Notes: generated by a model not told the origin, from the sequence alone. A DNA stretch of 64,000 nt from Kitasatospora herbaricolor (GCF_030813695.1 NZ_JAUSVA010000002.1:4836001-4900000), one strand, 5' to 3'. Positions 1-10,069 are shown, counted from the stretch's first letter. Translations and numbers: made by a program.

Positions 1-265
1 GGAACTCCTGCGCCCGTGCCAGCGGGTAGAGCCCGATGAACAGGCCCTCGGTGCCGAAGACGGCGTCCAGCTTCTCGGACAGCCCCCGGGGCGGGGCTGA
101 CTCGGCCGTCTCGATCCGGCTCAGATGGGCCTTGGAGAAGTTCAGAATCGCCGCCAGTCTCGCCAACGACATCCCGTCCGCTCTCAGGCGGTGCCGGCGG
201 ATCTCGGCGCCGTACAGGTCCCGGGCGGATCGTTCCGGGTGGAGGTCACGTCCCTTGAAGACCAT
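1..265 (-). CDS. XRE-family helix-turn-helix regulator, 5' part only
   Basis: This minus-strand frame starts with ATG at 265 and is still open at the left edge, so only the first 88 residues are visible. It begins MVFKGRDLHPERSARDLYG and contains a lambda-repressor-type helix-turn-helix at about residues 20-65 (IRRHRLRADGMSLARLAAIL, then FSKAHLSRIE). An AAGGAG Shine-Dalgarno sits 7 bases before the ATG. Such Streptomyces XRE proteins often act with a small partner encoded next door, and the divergently oriented small gene at 392 could be that partner. The ligand domain and C-terminus lie outside the window. Confidence 0.85.
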   Translation of the reverse strand, partial: MVFKGRDLHPERSARDLYGAEIRRHRLRADGMSLARLAAILNFSKAHLSRIETAESAPPRGLSEKLDAVFGTEGLFIGLYPLARAQEF

Positions 266-391
266 CCGGTGGCTCCTTCGTGTTCCCCGTCCGGTCGTGG
301 AACACGGTCGGACTTCCCCAGCGTAGCTGCGCAGGGCGACGCTTGGAGTACGGACGGTGATGACCGTCAAGTACTTCCAGGAGCAACGACC

Positions 392-733
392 ATGACGAGC
401 ATTCAGTCCGGGGCCGACGACTCGACCCCGGACCCGCTGAACGACCGGCACCTGGCCGAGTGCCGCTGCCCGATGGACTGCGGCGGCCGGCCCGAGGCAG
501 GGCTGAGACTCGTGAGCCCGTACCCGGCGATCGGGTCCGTGGACGCCGCCCGGGTGCGGCCGCCGGCGGTGCCGTACGTTCCGCGCCGGGTGGGCGAGAC
601 CGTCCGCGACGTGCTCAGCGGGCGGCCGGGGGTCTTCATGGGGCGCCTCGGCAACGCGGTCTTCCTCCGGCCGGTGTCCGGCGGGGTGGAATGGGACGTC
701 GAGCCCCGATGGATCGATGGCCCGCACGTCTGA
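392..733 (+). CDS. Small conserved actinobacterial protein (GVFMGR family)
   Basis: A 113-residue soluble protein starting MTSIQSGADD, with a CAGGAG ribosome-binding site upstream. It has an N-terminal Cys pair (RCPMDCGG), then SPYPAIG, then a conserved core DVLSGRPGVFMGRLGNAVFLR ending in GGVEWDVEPRWID. A clear paralog lies at 28330-28725 in this window, sharing the Cys pair and the GVFMGR and GGVEW motifs. The function is unknown to me. Its place beside a divergent XRE regulator resembles the regulator-plus-small-partner pairs common in Streptomyces, which is inference only. An in-frame start further upstream is possible, but the paralog begins MTSPQSG, which supports this ATG. Confidence 0.75.
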   Translation: MTSIQSGADDSTPDPLNDRHLAECRCPMDCGGRPEAGLRLVSPYPAIGSVDAARVRPPAVPYVPRRVGETVRDVLSGRPGVFMGRLGNAVFLRPVSGGVEWDVEPRWIDGPHV

Positions 734-1046
734 CCGGGACGGCCTCGGCGAGCCCGCGGGTCCCGGGGGCGCCCGGCTCTGCGTGCCGAGCGCGGCGGCC
801 GGTCTCCTCCTGGAGCTGGGGGCCGAGGTGTGGTCCTGCCGGGCTCACCACCTCTGCGGCCGGCTGCCGCCGGATCCCCACCGTCAGGTGGCCGCCTGGG
901 CGGCACTGGGTACGGCCCGGCGCTGGGGCGCGCACTTCCCGTCCGGCCGGTTCTGGGGCTGCTGGGGGAGCGTCGGCGTGGCGACGGGCGGGCGGTGTCA
1001 AGCGCCTGATCGTCCAAATCGTCCGCCGGGGCCGACCGGCTGCTGA
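717..1046 (+). CDS. Hypothetical protein overlapping the upstream small gene
   Basis: A 109-residue frame whose ATG lies 17 bases inside the end of the preceding gene. Third codon positions are strongly G/C through about residue 85, as in real genes here, and the middle (GLLLELGAEVWSCRAHHLCG, then VAAWAALGTARRWGA) looks protein-like. No family is recognised. The last 25 residues (Arg, Pro and Gly-rich) look less like coding sequence. Overlap with the upstream stop would allow coupled translation. The frame may be a chance one. Confidence 0.4.
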   Translation: MARTSDRDGLGEPAGPGGARLCVPSAAAGLLLELGAEVWSCRAHHLCGRLPPDPHRQVAAWAALGTARRWGAHFPSGRFWGCWGSVGVATGGRCQAPDRPNRPPGPTGC

Positions 1047-1244
1047 TTGTGGGGCGCGGAGGCCGCTGCGCACACTGGCCGGGACAGCGGCAGGGCAGGG
1101 GCAGGGAAGCAGCGACGGCGAACCCGGGCGCGCCTGCCCCGGTCCCGGCCCGCGCGCCCGTACGTCCGTCCGTGTCCCGGTCGTCCCACGGGTGCTTCGC
1201 CGGGTGCTCTCCGTCGGGTGCTTCACCGGCTACCCCCACCCCCC

Positions 1245-1275
1245 TTGCGGCAGCTCCATAAGTATGATGGATACT
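1245..1275 (+). promoter_or_regulatory. Candidate promoter of the cyd operon
   Basis: TTGCGG at 1245-1250 and GATACT at 1270-1275 are separated by 19 bases, immediately before the Rex-type operator. This is the best -35/-10 pair in the 352-bp gap 1047-1398. Another A/T-rich hexamer, TATAGA at 1341, has no well-spaced -35. Apart from this pair, the operator and the cydA ribosome-binding site, I see nothing else in the gap. Confidence 0.35.
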
Positions 1276-1278
1276 GCC

Positions 1279-1304
1279 CTTGTGAATGTATTCACGTTCA
1301 CAAG
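1279..1304 (+). promoter_or_regulatory. Rex-type redox operator upstream of cydA
   Basis: TGTGAATGTATTCACG at 1281-1296 matches the Streptomyces Rex operator consensus TGTGAAC-N3-TTCACA with two mismatches. A second, wider inverted repeat overlaps it: CTTGTGAA at 1279-1286 and TTCACAAG at 1297-1304 are perfect reverse complements. Rex senses NADH/NAD+ and is known to repress cyd operons in Streptomyces coelicolor. The site sits about 100 bp before the cydA start and directly after the candidate -10. Binding here is inference from the motif. Confidence 0.8.
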
Positions 1305-1398
1305 CGGACAAGCTTGCGTGGCAACGTGATGCTCTGTCGCTATAGATGAAGTTTGTCCGCTATGTGATCAAAAGGAACCCTGCCGGAGAGAGGGCGAA

Positions 1399-2943
1399 GT
1401 GGACCTAGCAGTCGCTCACGAGACCATTGCGCGATGGCAGTTCGGCATCACCACCGTCTACCACTACCTCTTCGTCCCGCTGACGATCAGCCTGGCCTCG
1501 ATCGTGGCCGGGCTGGAGACCGCCTGGGTGCGGACGGGCAAGGACAAGTACTTCCACGCCACCAAGTTCTGGGGCAAGCTCTTCCTGATCAACATCGCCA
1601 TGGGCGTGGTCACCGGCATCGTGCAGGAGTTCCAGTTCGGGATGAACTGGTCCGACTACTCGCGCTTCGTCGGCGACGTGTTCGGGGCCCCGCTGGCGAT
1701 GGAGGCGCTGATCGCCTTCTTCTTCGAGTCGACCTTCATCGGGCTGTGGATCTTCGGCTGGGACAAGCTGCCGAAGAAGCTGCACGCCGCCTGCATGTGG
1801 ATGGTCGCCATCGGCACCGCCCTCTCGGCGTACTTCATCCTGGCGGCGAACTCCTGGATGCAGCACCCGGTCGGCTACGAGGTGAACCCGGCCACCGGGA
1901 AGGCCCAGCTCAACGACATCGCGCGGGTGCTCTTCCAGGACACCACCGTGGTCGTCGTCCTGCACACCCTCACCGCAGCCTTCCTCACCGGCGCGGCGTT
2001 CGTGATCGGCATCTCCTCCTTCCACCTCTGGCGGGCCAAGCGCAAGCCGGAGACGGCCGACCCGAAGAGGACCGCCGTGATGCGGACCTCGCTGCGGCTC
2101 GGGCTCGTCCTGGCGGTGATCTTCGGTCTCGGCAGCGCGCTCAGCGGCGACGAGCTGGCCAAGGTGATGTTCAGGCAGCAGCCGATGAAGATGGCGGCGG
2201 CGGAAGCGCTCTGGGAGACCCAGGACCCGGCGCCGTTCTCGATCTTCGCGGTCGGCAACGTGAACGAGGGGCACAACTCGGTCGAGCTGGAGATCCCGGG
2301 GATACTGTCCTTCCTCGCCAACAGCAACTTCAGCTCGCCGGTGCCGGGCATCAACGACACCGCCGCGGCCGAGGCCGCGAAGTACGGCGGCGACCCCAAG
2401 GACTACATCCCCAACATCTTCGTCACGTACTGGGGCTTCCGCCTCATGATCGGCTTCGGGATGACCTCCTTCGTGGTCGGCCTGCTCGGCCTCTGGACGA
2501 CCCGGAAGAGGAGATTCCTGGCGCCCGAGCACCGCACCGCCGACGACGAGGTGCCGAAGCTGATGCTCACCCCGCACCGTGAACTCGGGCCCTTCCTCAC
2601 CCGGTGGAGCTGGCGGATCGGCATCGTCACCCTCGGGTTCCCGCTGATCGCCAACAGCTTCGGCTGGATCTTCACCGAGATGGGCCGTCAGCCGTGGGCC
2701 GTGTTCGGGCTGATGAAGACGGCCGACGCGGTGTCGCCGAACGTCAGCGTGACGACGCAGGTGATCGCCCTCAGCACCTTCACCCTGCTGTACGCGATCC
2801 TCGCCGTGATCGAGGTGAAGCTGCTGGTCAAGTACGCCAAGGCCGGCCCGGACACCGCCGAGCTTCCCCCGGCGAAGGACCCGACGCTGGGCGGGCCGTC
2901 CTCCGACGAGGACGCCGACAAGCCACTCGCCTTCGCCTACTGA
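1399..2943 (+). CDS. cydA: Cytochrome bd oxidase subunit I
   Basis: A 514-residue polytopic membrane protein, the quinol-oxidising and heme-binding subunit of the bd-type terminal oxidase that reduces O2 to water at low oxygen tension. The N-terminus carries WQFGITTVYHYLFVPLT with His22, the expected heme b595 ligand. His189 (VLHTLTAAF) matches the E. coli His186 heme b558 ligand, and the GRQPW signature is at 429-433. The Q-loop is short. The start is GTG, preceded by GAGAGAGGG. It leads the operon cydA-cydB-cydCD, with only 13 bases to cydB, behind a Rex-type operator. Confidence 0.97.
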   Translation: MDLAVAHETIARWQFGITTVYHYLFVPLTISLASIVAGLETAWVRTGKDKYFHATKFWGKLFLINIAMGVVTGIVQEFQFGMNWSDYSRFVGDVFGAPLAMEALIAFFFESTFIGLWIFGWDKLPKKLHAACMWMVAIGTALSAYFILAANSWMQHPVGYEVNPATGKAQLNDIARVLFQDTTVVVVLHTLTAAFLTGAAFVIGISSFHLWRAKRKPETADPKRTAVMRTSLRLGLVLAVIFGLGSALSGDELAKVMFRQQPMKMAAAEALWETQDPAPFSIFAVGNVNEGHNSVELEIPGILSFLANSNFSSPVPGINDTAAAEAAKYGGDPKDYIPNIFVTYWGFRLMIGFGMTSFVVGLLGLWTTRKRRFLAPEHRTADDEVPKLMLTPHRELGPFLTRWSWRIGIVTLGFPLIANSFGWIFTEMGRQPWAVFGLMKTADAVSPNVSVTTQVIALSTFTLLYAILAVIEVKLLVKYAKAGPDTAELPPAKDPTLGGPSSDEDADKPLAFAY

Positions 2944-2956
2944 GGACAGAGAGATC

Positions 2957-3982
<1,026 letters not shown>

Positions 3983-4064
3983 CGCTCCTCCCGGCCGCTC
4001 GTAGCGCCGTCCGCGCCCCTCCCGCCGCATTCCCTCTCCCGCCGCACCGCCAAGGAGAACCGTC

Positions 4065-7000
4065 GTGAAGCCCGTCGACCCACGGCTGCTGGGTTACGCC
4101 CGCACGACCCGTGCCTTCCTCGCCGGATCGGTGATCCTCGGCGGGGCGGGCGCGGCCCTGGTGGTGGCCCAGGCGAGCCTGATCGCCGAGATCGTCGTCC
4201 GCGGCTTCCAGCAGCGGGCCGGGCTCGACGAGCTGACCGGCCCGCTGCTGCTGCTCGCCCTCACCGCCGTCGGCCGGGGGCTGGTCGCCTGGCTGACCGA
4301 ACTGACCGCGCACCGGTCGGTGGCCAGGGTGAAGTCCACCCTGCGCCGCCGGCTGGTCGACCACGCCACGGCGCTCGGGCCGGCGTACCTCGCCGGCCGG
4401 CGCACCGGCGAACTCACCACCCTCGCCACCCGGGGCGTCGACGCCCTGGACGACTACTTCGCCCGCTACCTGCCGCAGCTGGCGCTGGCCGTGGTCGTCC
4501 CGGTCGTGGTGCTGCTGCGGATCGTCGGCGCCGACTGGACCTCCGCCGCGATCATCGCCGGCACCCTCCCGCTGATCCCGCTCTTCATGGCGCTGATCGG
4601 GATGGCCACCCAGGCCCGGATGGACCGTCAGTGGGCGGGGCTGTCCCGGCTCTCCCACCACTTCCTGGACGTGGTGGCCGGCCTGCCCACCCTCAAGGTC
4701 TTCAACCGGGCCAAGGCCCAGGCCGAGACGATCGGGCGGATCACCGCCGAGTACCGCCGGGCCACCCTGCGCACCCTGCGGATCGCCTTCATCTCCTCCT
4801 TCGCGCTGGAGCTGCTCTCCACCCTCTCCGTCGCGCTGGTCGCCGTCTCGATCGGCTTCCGGCTGGTCGACGGGACGCTCGACCTGGAGACCGGGCTGCT
4901 GATCCTGATCCTCGCCCCCGAGGTGTACTTCCCGATCCGGCAGGTCGGCGCCCTCTACCACTCCAGCGTGGAGGGGCTCACGGCCGCCGACGAGATCTTC
5001 CAGGTCCTGGAGACCCCGCTGCCGGCCACCGGCACCATCCCGGCCCCGGCCCTGGCGGGCGCCACCCTCACCGTCACCGGCCTCACCGTCACCCACCCGG
5101 GCCGCACCGCACCGGCCCTCCAGGACGCCGCGCTCACCCTCACTCCCGGCAGCACCACCGCCCTCACCGGCCCCAGCGGCGCCGGCAAGAGCACCCTGCT
5201 CTCCGTCCTGCTCGGCCTCACCACCCCGGACGCCGGGACCGTCACCGTGACCACCCCGGACGGGACCGCCCACCGGCTCGCCGACCTGGACCCCACCACC
5301 TGGCGCCGCCAGATCGCCTGGATCCCGCAGCACCCCCACCTCTTCGCCGGCACCATCGCCGACAACGTCCGCCTCACCACCCCCGCCGCCACCGACGAGG
5401 ACGTCCGCACCGCCCTGGCCGCCGCCCACGCCCTGGACTTCACCACCCGCCTCCCCCAGGGCATCCACACCCTCCTCGGCGAAGGCGGCACCGGCCTCTC
5501 GGCGGGCCAGCGCCAACGCCTCGCCCTGGCCCGCGCCCTGCTCGCCACCGACCGCCCCTTGGTCCTGCTGGACGAGCCCACCGCCAACCTGGACGGCGAG
5601 AGCGAGGCCGCCGTGGTCGCCGCCGTCCGCACCCTCGCCGAGGACCCCACCCGCACCGTCCTGCTGATCGCCCACCGCCCCGCCCTCCTGGCCGTGGCCG
5701 ACCACCACACCCACCTGAACACCCCCCTGAGCCCCACCACCCCCACCACCCCCCTGAGCCCCACCGCCCCCACCACCCCCCTGAGCCCCACCACCCTCCC
5801 CATCCCCCACCCCCACCCCCACCCCCTTCCCCCCACCGAGGGTGCGCTGCGCGAGGGGGCGGCGGACGGGGTGGGTACGGAGGGGGGCGTGGTGCGCGAT
5901 TATCGGACTGCCAACGGCGAGGACCCGGCACACGAGGGTCGGCAGTCCGATAATCGTGCAGCCCCCCGTAGTGCCCACCCCGGGAGCCGGCCCCGCAACC
6001 ACCCACCCGAGAGCAACCACCGCCCGAGCCCCACGCGCAGCGCACCCCGCCTCACAGCAGCCACCACCCTCGGCACCGCCGCCCTCCTCTCCGCCGTAGC
6101 CCTGATGGCCACCTCCGGCTACCTCATCTCGTACGCCTCCGAGATGCCCCCGGTCCTCTACCTGATGATGGCCGTCACGGCCGTCCGCGCCTTCGGCATC
6201 GGCCGCAGCGTCTTCCGCTACGCCGAGCGGCTGGTCTCGCACGACGCCGTCCTGCGCACCCTCGGCACGCTCCGCACCGCCGTCTACGCCCGCCTCGAAC
6301 AGCTGGCCCCGGCGGGGCTGCCGGCCTTCCGCCGCGGCGATCTGCTCTCCCGGCTGGTGGCGGACGTGGACGCGATCCAGGACCACTACCTGCGCTGGCG
6401 GCTGCCCGTCTCGATCGCCGCCGCCGTCTCGGTGGTGTCGGCGGTCGGGCTCGGGCTGTTCCTCCCGGCGGCGGGGGCGGTCCTCGCGCTGGGCCTGCTG
6501 CTGGCGGGCGCGGTCGTCCCGGCCCTGGCGGCCCGGCTGTCGGGGCGGACGGAGCGCCGGCAGGCGCCCGCCCGGGGCGAGCTGGCCAACACCGTGGTGG
6601 ACACCTTCACGGGGACCGCCGAGCTGACCGTCGCGGGCGCGCTGCCGCGCCGGCTGGCGGCGGTCCGGGCGGCGGACGCCGACCTCACCGCGCTGGCGGG
6701 GCGGTCGGCCGCGACCACGGCGCTCGGCGCGGGGCTGGTGGCCCTGCTGACCGGGCTGACGTTGACGGCGGCCGCGGCGGCCGGCCTGCGGGGCGTCGCC
6801 AGCGGGGCGCTGGCGCCGGTCTGCCTGGCGGTGGTGGTGCTGACGCCGCTGGCCGCATTCGAGGCGGTGGCCGGGATGCCGCTCGCGGTGCAGGCGCGGG
6901 AGCGGAGCAGGGCGGCGCGGGCCCGGCTGGCGGACGTGCTGGAGTCCCCGCTGCCGGTGGCCGAGCCTGCGGCCCCGGCGCCGCTGCCCGCGCAGCCGTT

Positions 7001-7781
7001 GCCGATCGCCGTCCGGGGGCTGAGCGCCCGGTACCCGGGCGGGGAGCGGGACGCGCTCTCGGACGTCTCGCTCACCCTGGCGGCGGGCCGCCGGATCGCC
7101 GTGGTGGGGCCGTCCGGGTCGGGCAAGAGCACGCTGGCGCTGACGCTGCTGCGGTTCCTGGACCGGACGGCGGGGACGGTCACGCTGGCCGACGGCTGTC
7201 CACAGGCTGTGGACAGTGCCCTGACCGCCTCGGACGACGTCCGCCGGGTGATCGGCCTGTGCGCCCAGGACGCGCACGTCTTCGACAGCTCGCTGCGCGA
7301 GAACCTGCGGCTGGCCCGGCCCGGCGCCACCGACGAGGAGCTGTGCGCGGCGCTGGCGTCGGCCCGGCTGCTGGACTGGGTGGAGACCCTGCCCGCGGGC
7401 CTGGACACCATGGTCGGCGAGCACGGCGGACGGCTCTCGGGGGGCCAGCGCCAGCGTCTGGCCCTGGCCCGGGCGCTGCTCGCGGACTTCCCCGTGCTGG
7501 TGCTGGACGAGCCCGCCGAGCACCTCGACCTGCCGACCGCCGACGCCCTCACGGCCGACCTGCTGGCCGCCACGGCCGGCCGCACCACCCTGCTGATCAC
7601 CCACCGGCTGGCCGGCCTGGCCGCCCCGGGGGCGGTGGACGAGATCCTCGTCCTCGACGGCGGCCGGGTGGTCGAACGCGGTGGCTGGGCGGACCTGACC
7701 GCCGACCCCGGCAGCCGGCTGCACGCGATGTGGCAGCGCGAGCAGGAGGCCGACGGCCTCCTCCTGCTCGACGCGCACTGA
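4065..7781 (+). CDS. cydCD: Fused CydD-CydC ABC exporter
   Basis: A 1238-residue fusion of the two halves of the thiol-reductant ABC exporter needed to assemble cytochrome bd. Half one has a membrane domain to about residue 320, Walker A GPSGAGKST near 369, signature LSAGQ at about 478 and Walker B LVLLDEPTANLD. Half two has a membrane domain from about 662 and Walker A GPSGSGKST near 1015, with signature LSGGQRQR and LVLDEPAEHLD. The GTG start follows AAGGAGAACC. The inter-half linker (about 546-660) is oddly long and simple, with PLSPTTPTT-like and HPHPHPHP repeats, and contains a long DNA palindrome. Fused CydDC is normal in Streptomyces; this linker is not. The protein acts in the cytoplasmic membrane. 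Confidence 0.95.
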   Translation: MKPVDPRLLGYARTTRAFLAGSVILGGAGAALVVAQASLIAEIVVRGFQQRAGLDELTGPLLLLALTAVGRGLVAWLTELTAHRSVARVKSTLRRRLVDHATALGPAYLAGRRTGELTTLATRGVDALDDYFARYLPQLALAVVVPVVVLLRIVGADWTSAAIIAGTLPLIPLFMALIGMATQARMDRQWAGLSRLSHHFLDVVAGLPTLKVFNRAKAQAETIGRITAEYRRATLRTLRIAFISSFALELLSTLSVALVAVSIGFRLVDGTLDLETGLLILILAPEVYFPIRQVGALYHSSVEGLTAADEIFQVLETPLPATGTIPAPALAGATLTVTGLTVTHPGRTAPALQDAALTLTPGSTTALTGPSGAGKSTLLSVLLGLTTPDAGTVTVTTPDGTAHRLADLDPTTWRRQIAWIPQHPHLFAGTIADNVRLTTPAATDEDVRTALAAAHALDFTTRLPQGIHTLLGEGGTGLSAGQRQRLALARALLATDRPLVLLDEPTANLDGESEAAVVAAVRTLAEDPTRTVLLIAHRPALLAVADHHTHLNTPLSPTTPTTPLSPTAPTTPLSPTTLPIPHPHPHPLPPTEGALREGAADGVGTEGGVVRDYRTANGEDPAHEGRQSDNRAAPRSAHPGSRPRNHPPESNHRPSPTRSAPRLTAATTLGTAALLSAVALMATSGYLISYASEMPPVLYLMMAVTAVRAFGIGRSVFRYAERLVSHDAVLRTLGTLRTAVYARLEQLAPAGLPAFRRGDLLSRLVADVDAIQDHYLRWRLPVSIAAAVSVVSAVGLGLFLPAAGAVLALGLLLAGAVVPALAARLSGRTERRQAPARGELANTVVDTFTGTAELTVAGALPRRLAAVRAADADLTALAGRSAATTALGAGLVALLTGLTLTAAAAAGLRGVASGALAPVCLAVVVLTPLAAFEAVAGMPLAVQARERSRAARARLADVLESPLPVAEPAAPAPLPAQPLPIAVRGLSARYPGGERDALSDVSLTLAAGRRIAVVGPSGSGKSTLALTLLRFLDRTAGTVTLADGCPQAVDSALTASDDVRRVIGLCAQDAHVFDSSLRENLRLARPGATDEELCAALASARLLDWVETLPAGLDTMVGEHGGRLSGGQRQRLALARALLADFPVLVLDEPAEHLDLPTADALTADLLAATAGRTTLLITHRLAGLAAPGAVDEILVLDGGRVVERGGWADLTADPGSRLHAMWQREQEADGLLLLDAH
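5894..5959. repeat. Long inverted repeat inside the cydCD linker
   Basis: Arms of 19 bases (5894-5912 and 5941-5959; core GATTATCGGACTGCC) pair at 18 of 19 positions around a 28-base loop. The loop itself holds GACCC at 5922-5926 and GGGTC at 5936-5940, so the structure is nested. It is less GC-rich than its surroundings and lies in frame within the variable linker of CydDC. It could be a small palindromic mobile element or a leftover intergenic hairpin from an unfused ancestor. Confidence 0.85.
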
Positions 7782-7788
7782 CCCCCCC

Positions 7789-7956
7789 GCCCTCCGCCCT
7801 CGCCTCCGCCCCTCCGCCCTCGCCTCCGCCCCTCCGCCCTTTCCCGCCCTCCGCCCTCGCCTCCGCCCCTCCGCCCTTTCCCGCCCTCCGCCCTCGCCTC
7901 CGCCCCTCCGCCCTTTCCCGCCCTCCGCCCTCGCCTCCGCCCCTCCGCCCTTTCCC
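7789..7956. repeat. 37-bp tandem repeat between cydCD and the sensor kinase
   Basis: Three perfect 37-bp copies (7846-7882, 7883-7919, 7920-7956) follow a longer imperfect copy at 7789-7845. The plus strand is almost purely C and T with scattered G (GCCCTCCGCCCTCGCCTCCG core). It fills most of the 262-bp gap between the two genes. It looks like a replication-slippage minisatellite; I see no ORF, hairpin terminator or promoter in it. Confidence 0.9.
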
Positions 7957-8043
7957 GCCCCCTCCTTCCTGCGCCGACCTCGGCCGACGCGCCGCTCCCC
8001 CGTCCGTCCAGCCGTCCAAATCCACCCAAACTAGGCTCGTCCC

Positions 8044-9915
8044 ATGGCCCGCACCCCCGACCGCGATCCCGCCCCCGAGCACCCCGGCCCCGACCCCGAC
8101 CCCGCCCGCGACCCTGCCGGCGCCTCCGCCCCCGCCGGCGACCTCACCCCCGGGCCGCACCCCGCCACCCACCGGGTGCCCGAGATCGCCTCGCTCGGCC
8201 TGGACACCCTGGTCACCGAGGTGGCCGAGCGGCTGCAGTCGGCCGCCGCCGTCACCGACCGGATGCAGCGGCTGCTGGAGGCCGTGGTCTCGGTCGGCGC
8301 CGGGCTGGACCTGCACGCCACGCTCCAGCGGATCGCGATCGGGGCGGCCGAACTGGTCGACGCCCGGTACGCCGCGCTCGGCGTGATCGCGCCGACCGGC
8401 CACGGGCTGGCCGACTTCATCCACGTGGGGGTGGACGAGGAGACGGCGGCCAGGATCGGCGAGCTGCCGGCCGGCCGGGGCATCCTCGGGGCGCTGATCG
8501 ACCGCCCGGAGCCGCTGCGGCTGACCGACCTGGCCGCCGACCCGCGCTCCGCCGGGTTCCCCCGGCACCACCCGCCGATGACGTCCTTCCTGGGCGAGCC
8601 GATCCGCGTGCGCGGCGAGGTGTTCGGCAACATCTACCTGACCGAGAAGGCGGGCGGCGGGGCCTTCACGCCCGAGGACGAGCAGGTGCTGCACGCGCTG
8701 GCGGCGGCGGCCGGGGTGGCGATCGAGAACTCCCGGCTCTACGAGGAGGGCCGTCGCCGCGAGCGGTGGATCGCGGGGGCGAACGCGGTGACCACCGCGC
8801 TGCTCTCCACCGACGAGGCGCAGGTGGCGCTGACGGTGGCGGCCGAGCAGGTCCGCGAGCTCGCCGGGGCGGCGCTGGGGATGATCCTGCTGCCGACCGG
8901 CGGCGGGCAGCTGCGGGTCTCGCACGCCTCGGGGGAGGCCGCCGAGTTCGTGACCGGCGAGCTGGTGCCGCAGAGCGGGTTCGCGGCGCGGCTGTTGGAG
9001 GGGGAGAGCGTCTACCTGGACGACATGTCGGGCGACCCCACGGTGGAGATCAGGCTCGCCCGGACCTTCGGGCCGTCGATGGCGGTGCCGATGGTGGCCG
9101 CCGGGCGGGTGCTCGGTGCGCTGGGGGTGTGGCGGAGCAAGGGCGCGGCGCCGTTCACGGAGGCGGAGAAGCAGCTCGCGCAGACCTTCGCCTCGCAGGC
9201 CGCGCTGGCGCTGCGGCTGGCCGAGGCGCAGCGCGACCGGCAGCGGCTCGCGGTGTTCCAGGACCGCGACCGGATCGCCCGGGACCTCCACGACCTGGTG
9301 ATCCAGCGGCTGTTCGCGACCGGCATGATGCTGGAGAGCGCCGCCCGGCGGGCCGTGGTGCCGGAGGTGCAGACCGGGATCGGCAAGGCCGTGGACGAGC
9401 TGGACGCGACCATCCAGGAGGTCCGCACCACCATCTACGCCCTGCAGCACGACGGGCAGGGCGACGAGCCGGACACCCTGCGGACCCGGGTGCTGCGGGA
9501 GGGCAGCCAGGCCGCCGCCGCGCTGGGGTTCAAGCCCTCGGTGGCCTTCACCGGGCCGGTGGAGAGCCTGGTGGGGGAGAAGGCGGGCCGTCAGCTGCTC
9601 GCGGCGCTGCGGGAGATGCTCTCCAACACGGCCCGGCACGCGCGAGCCTCCCGGGTGCGGGTGGATGTCGACGCCACCGTGCATCTGGACGACGAGGGGC
9701 GGCCCGTCTCCGGTGATCCTGACTCACTGGACCGGGCCGGGCGCCCGGGGGTGCTGCTGTCGGTGACGGACGACGGGGTGGGGATCCCGGAGGGCGGCCG
9801 GCGCAGCGGGCTGCGCAACCTGGCCCGCCGGGCGGAGGCGCTGGGAGGGGACGCCTGGCACGAGCCGGGGCCGTACGGCAAGGGCACCTCGGTGCGCTGG
9901 ACGGCCCGGCTCTGA
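8044..9915 (+). CDS. DosS/DevS-like GAF sensor histidine kinase
   Basis: A 623-residue soluble kinase with two GAF domains (about 85-225 and 245-390), a HisKA_3 dimerisation domain with the phospho-acceptor at His416 (DRDRIARDLHDLVIQRLF) and a HATPase domain (about 515-620). GAF-1 contains SAGFPRHHPPM, whose second His, His176, aligns with the heme-ligating His149 of Mycobacterium DosS, so O2, NO or redox sensing is plausible. The N-terminal 45 residues are Pro- and Asp-rich. No response regulator is adjacent. Placement directly after the cyd operon matches a recurrent Streptomyces arrangement and suggests a link to hypoxic respiration. Kinase identity is firm; the ligand is inference. Confidence 0.92.
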   Translation: MARTPDRDPAPEHPGPDPDPARDPAGASAPAGDLTPGPHPATHRVPEIASLGLDTLVTEVAERLQSAAAVTDRMQRLLEAVVSVGAGLDLHATLQRIAIGAAELVDARYAALGVIAPTGHGLADFIHVGVDEETAARIGELPAGRGILGALIDRPEPLRLTDLAADPRSAGFPRHHPPMTSFLGEPIRVRGEVFGNIYLTEKAGGGAFTPEDEQVLHALAAAAGVAIENSRLYEEGRRRERWIAGANAVTTALLSTDEAQVALTVAAEQVRELAGAALGMILLPTGGGQLRVSHASGEAAEFVTGELVPQSGFAARLLEGESVYLDDMSGDPTVEIRLARTFGPSMAVPMVAAGRVLGALGVWRSKGAAPFTEAEKQLAQTFASQAALALRLAEAQRDRQRLAVFQDRDRIARDLHDLVIQRLFATGMMLESAARRAVVPEVQTGIGKAVDELDATIQEVRTTIYALQHDGQGDEPDTLRTRVLREGSQAAAALGFKPSVAFTGPVESLVGEKAGRQLLAALREMLSNTARHARASRVRVDVDATVHLDDEGRPVSGDPDSLDRAGRPGVLLSVTDDGVGIPEGGRRSGLRNLARRAEALGGDAWHEPGPYGKGTSVRWTARL

Positions 9916-10019
9916 CGACGCCGCAGGCAACGCGAAGTGTGCACTTGGTGAAAGTTTAACGAGGGAGAACTTCCCGGCCAACGGAGCAAGTTGTGCATTT
10001 GCTGCCCTTCCAGAGCGCT

Positions 10020-10031
10020 TGTGTGCACACA
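10020..10031. promoter_or_regulatory. Palindromic candidate operator upstream of the DUF1508-like pair
   Basis: TGTGTGCACACA is a perfect 12-base palindrome 39 bases before the proposed GTG start. It lies in the only A/T-enriched stretch of the 9916-10069 gap, which also holds GTGTGCACTT and a TTTAAC-like segment. A regulator-binding role is inference; no characterised site is matched. Confidence 0.35.
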
Positions 10032-10069
10032 TAGCTTTGCCTCGTCTCGCTGAACGGACGGGGGGAGCA

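Noticed and set aside
403..1311. Long overlapping open frames on both strands around 400-1330
   Set aside because: Low-complexity Arg/Pro/Gly composition and conflict with the paralog-supported gene at 392-733; the region also contains the cyd promoter and Rex site.
1313..1346. Alternative cydA promoter using TTGCGT at 1314 and TATAGA at 1341
   Set aside because: The spacer is 21 bases, too long for a normal sigma-70 promoter; the pair upstream of the Rex site is better placed.
7789..7956. CRISPR-like array
   Set aside because: The repeats are directly contiguous 37-base units without variable spacers and no cas genes are nearby; it is a minisatellite.
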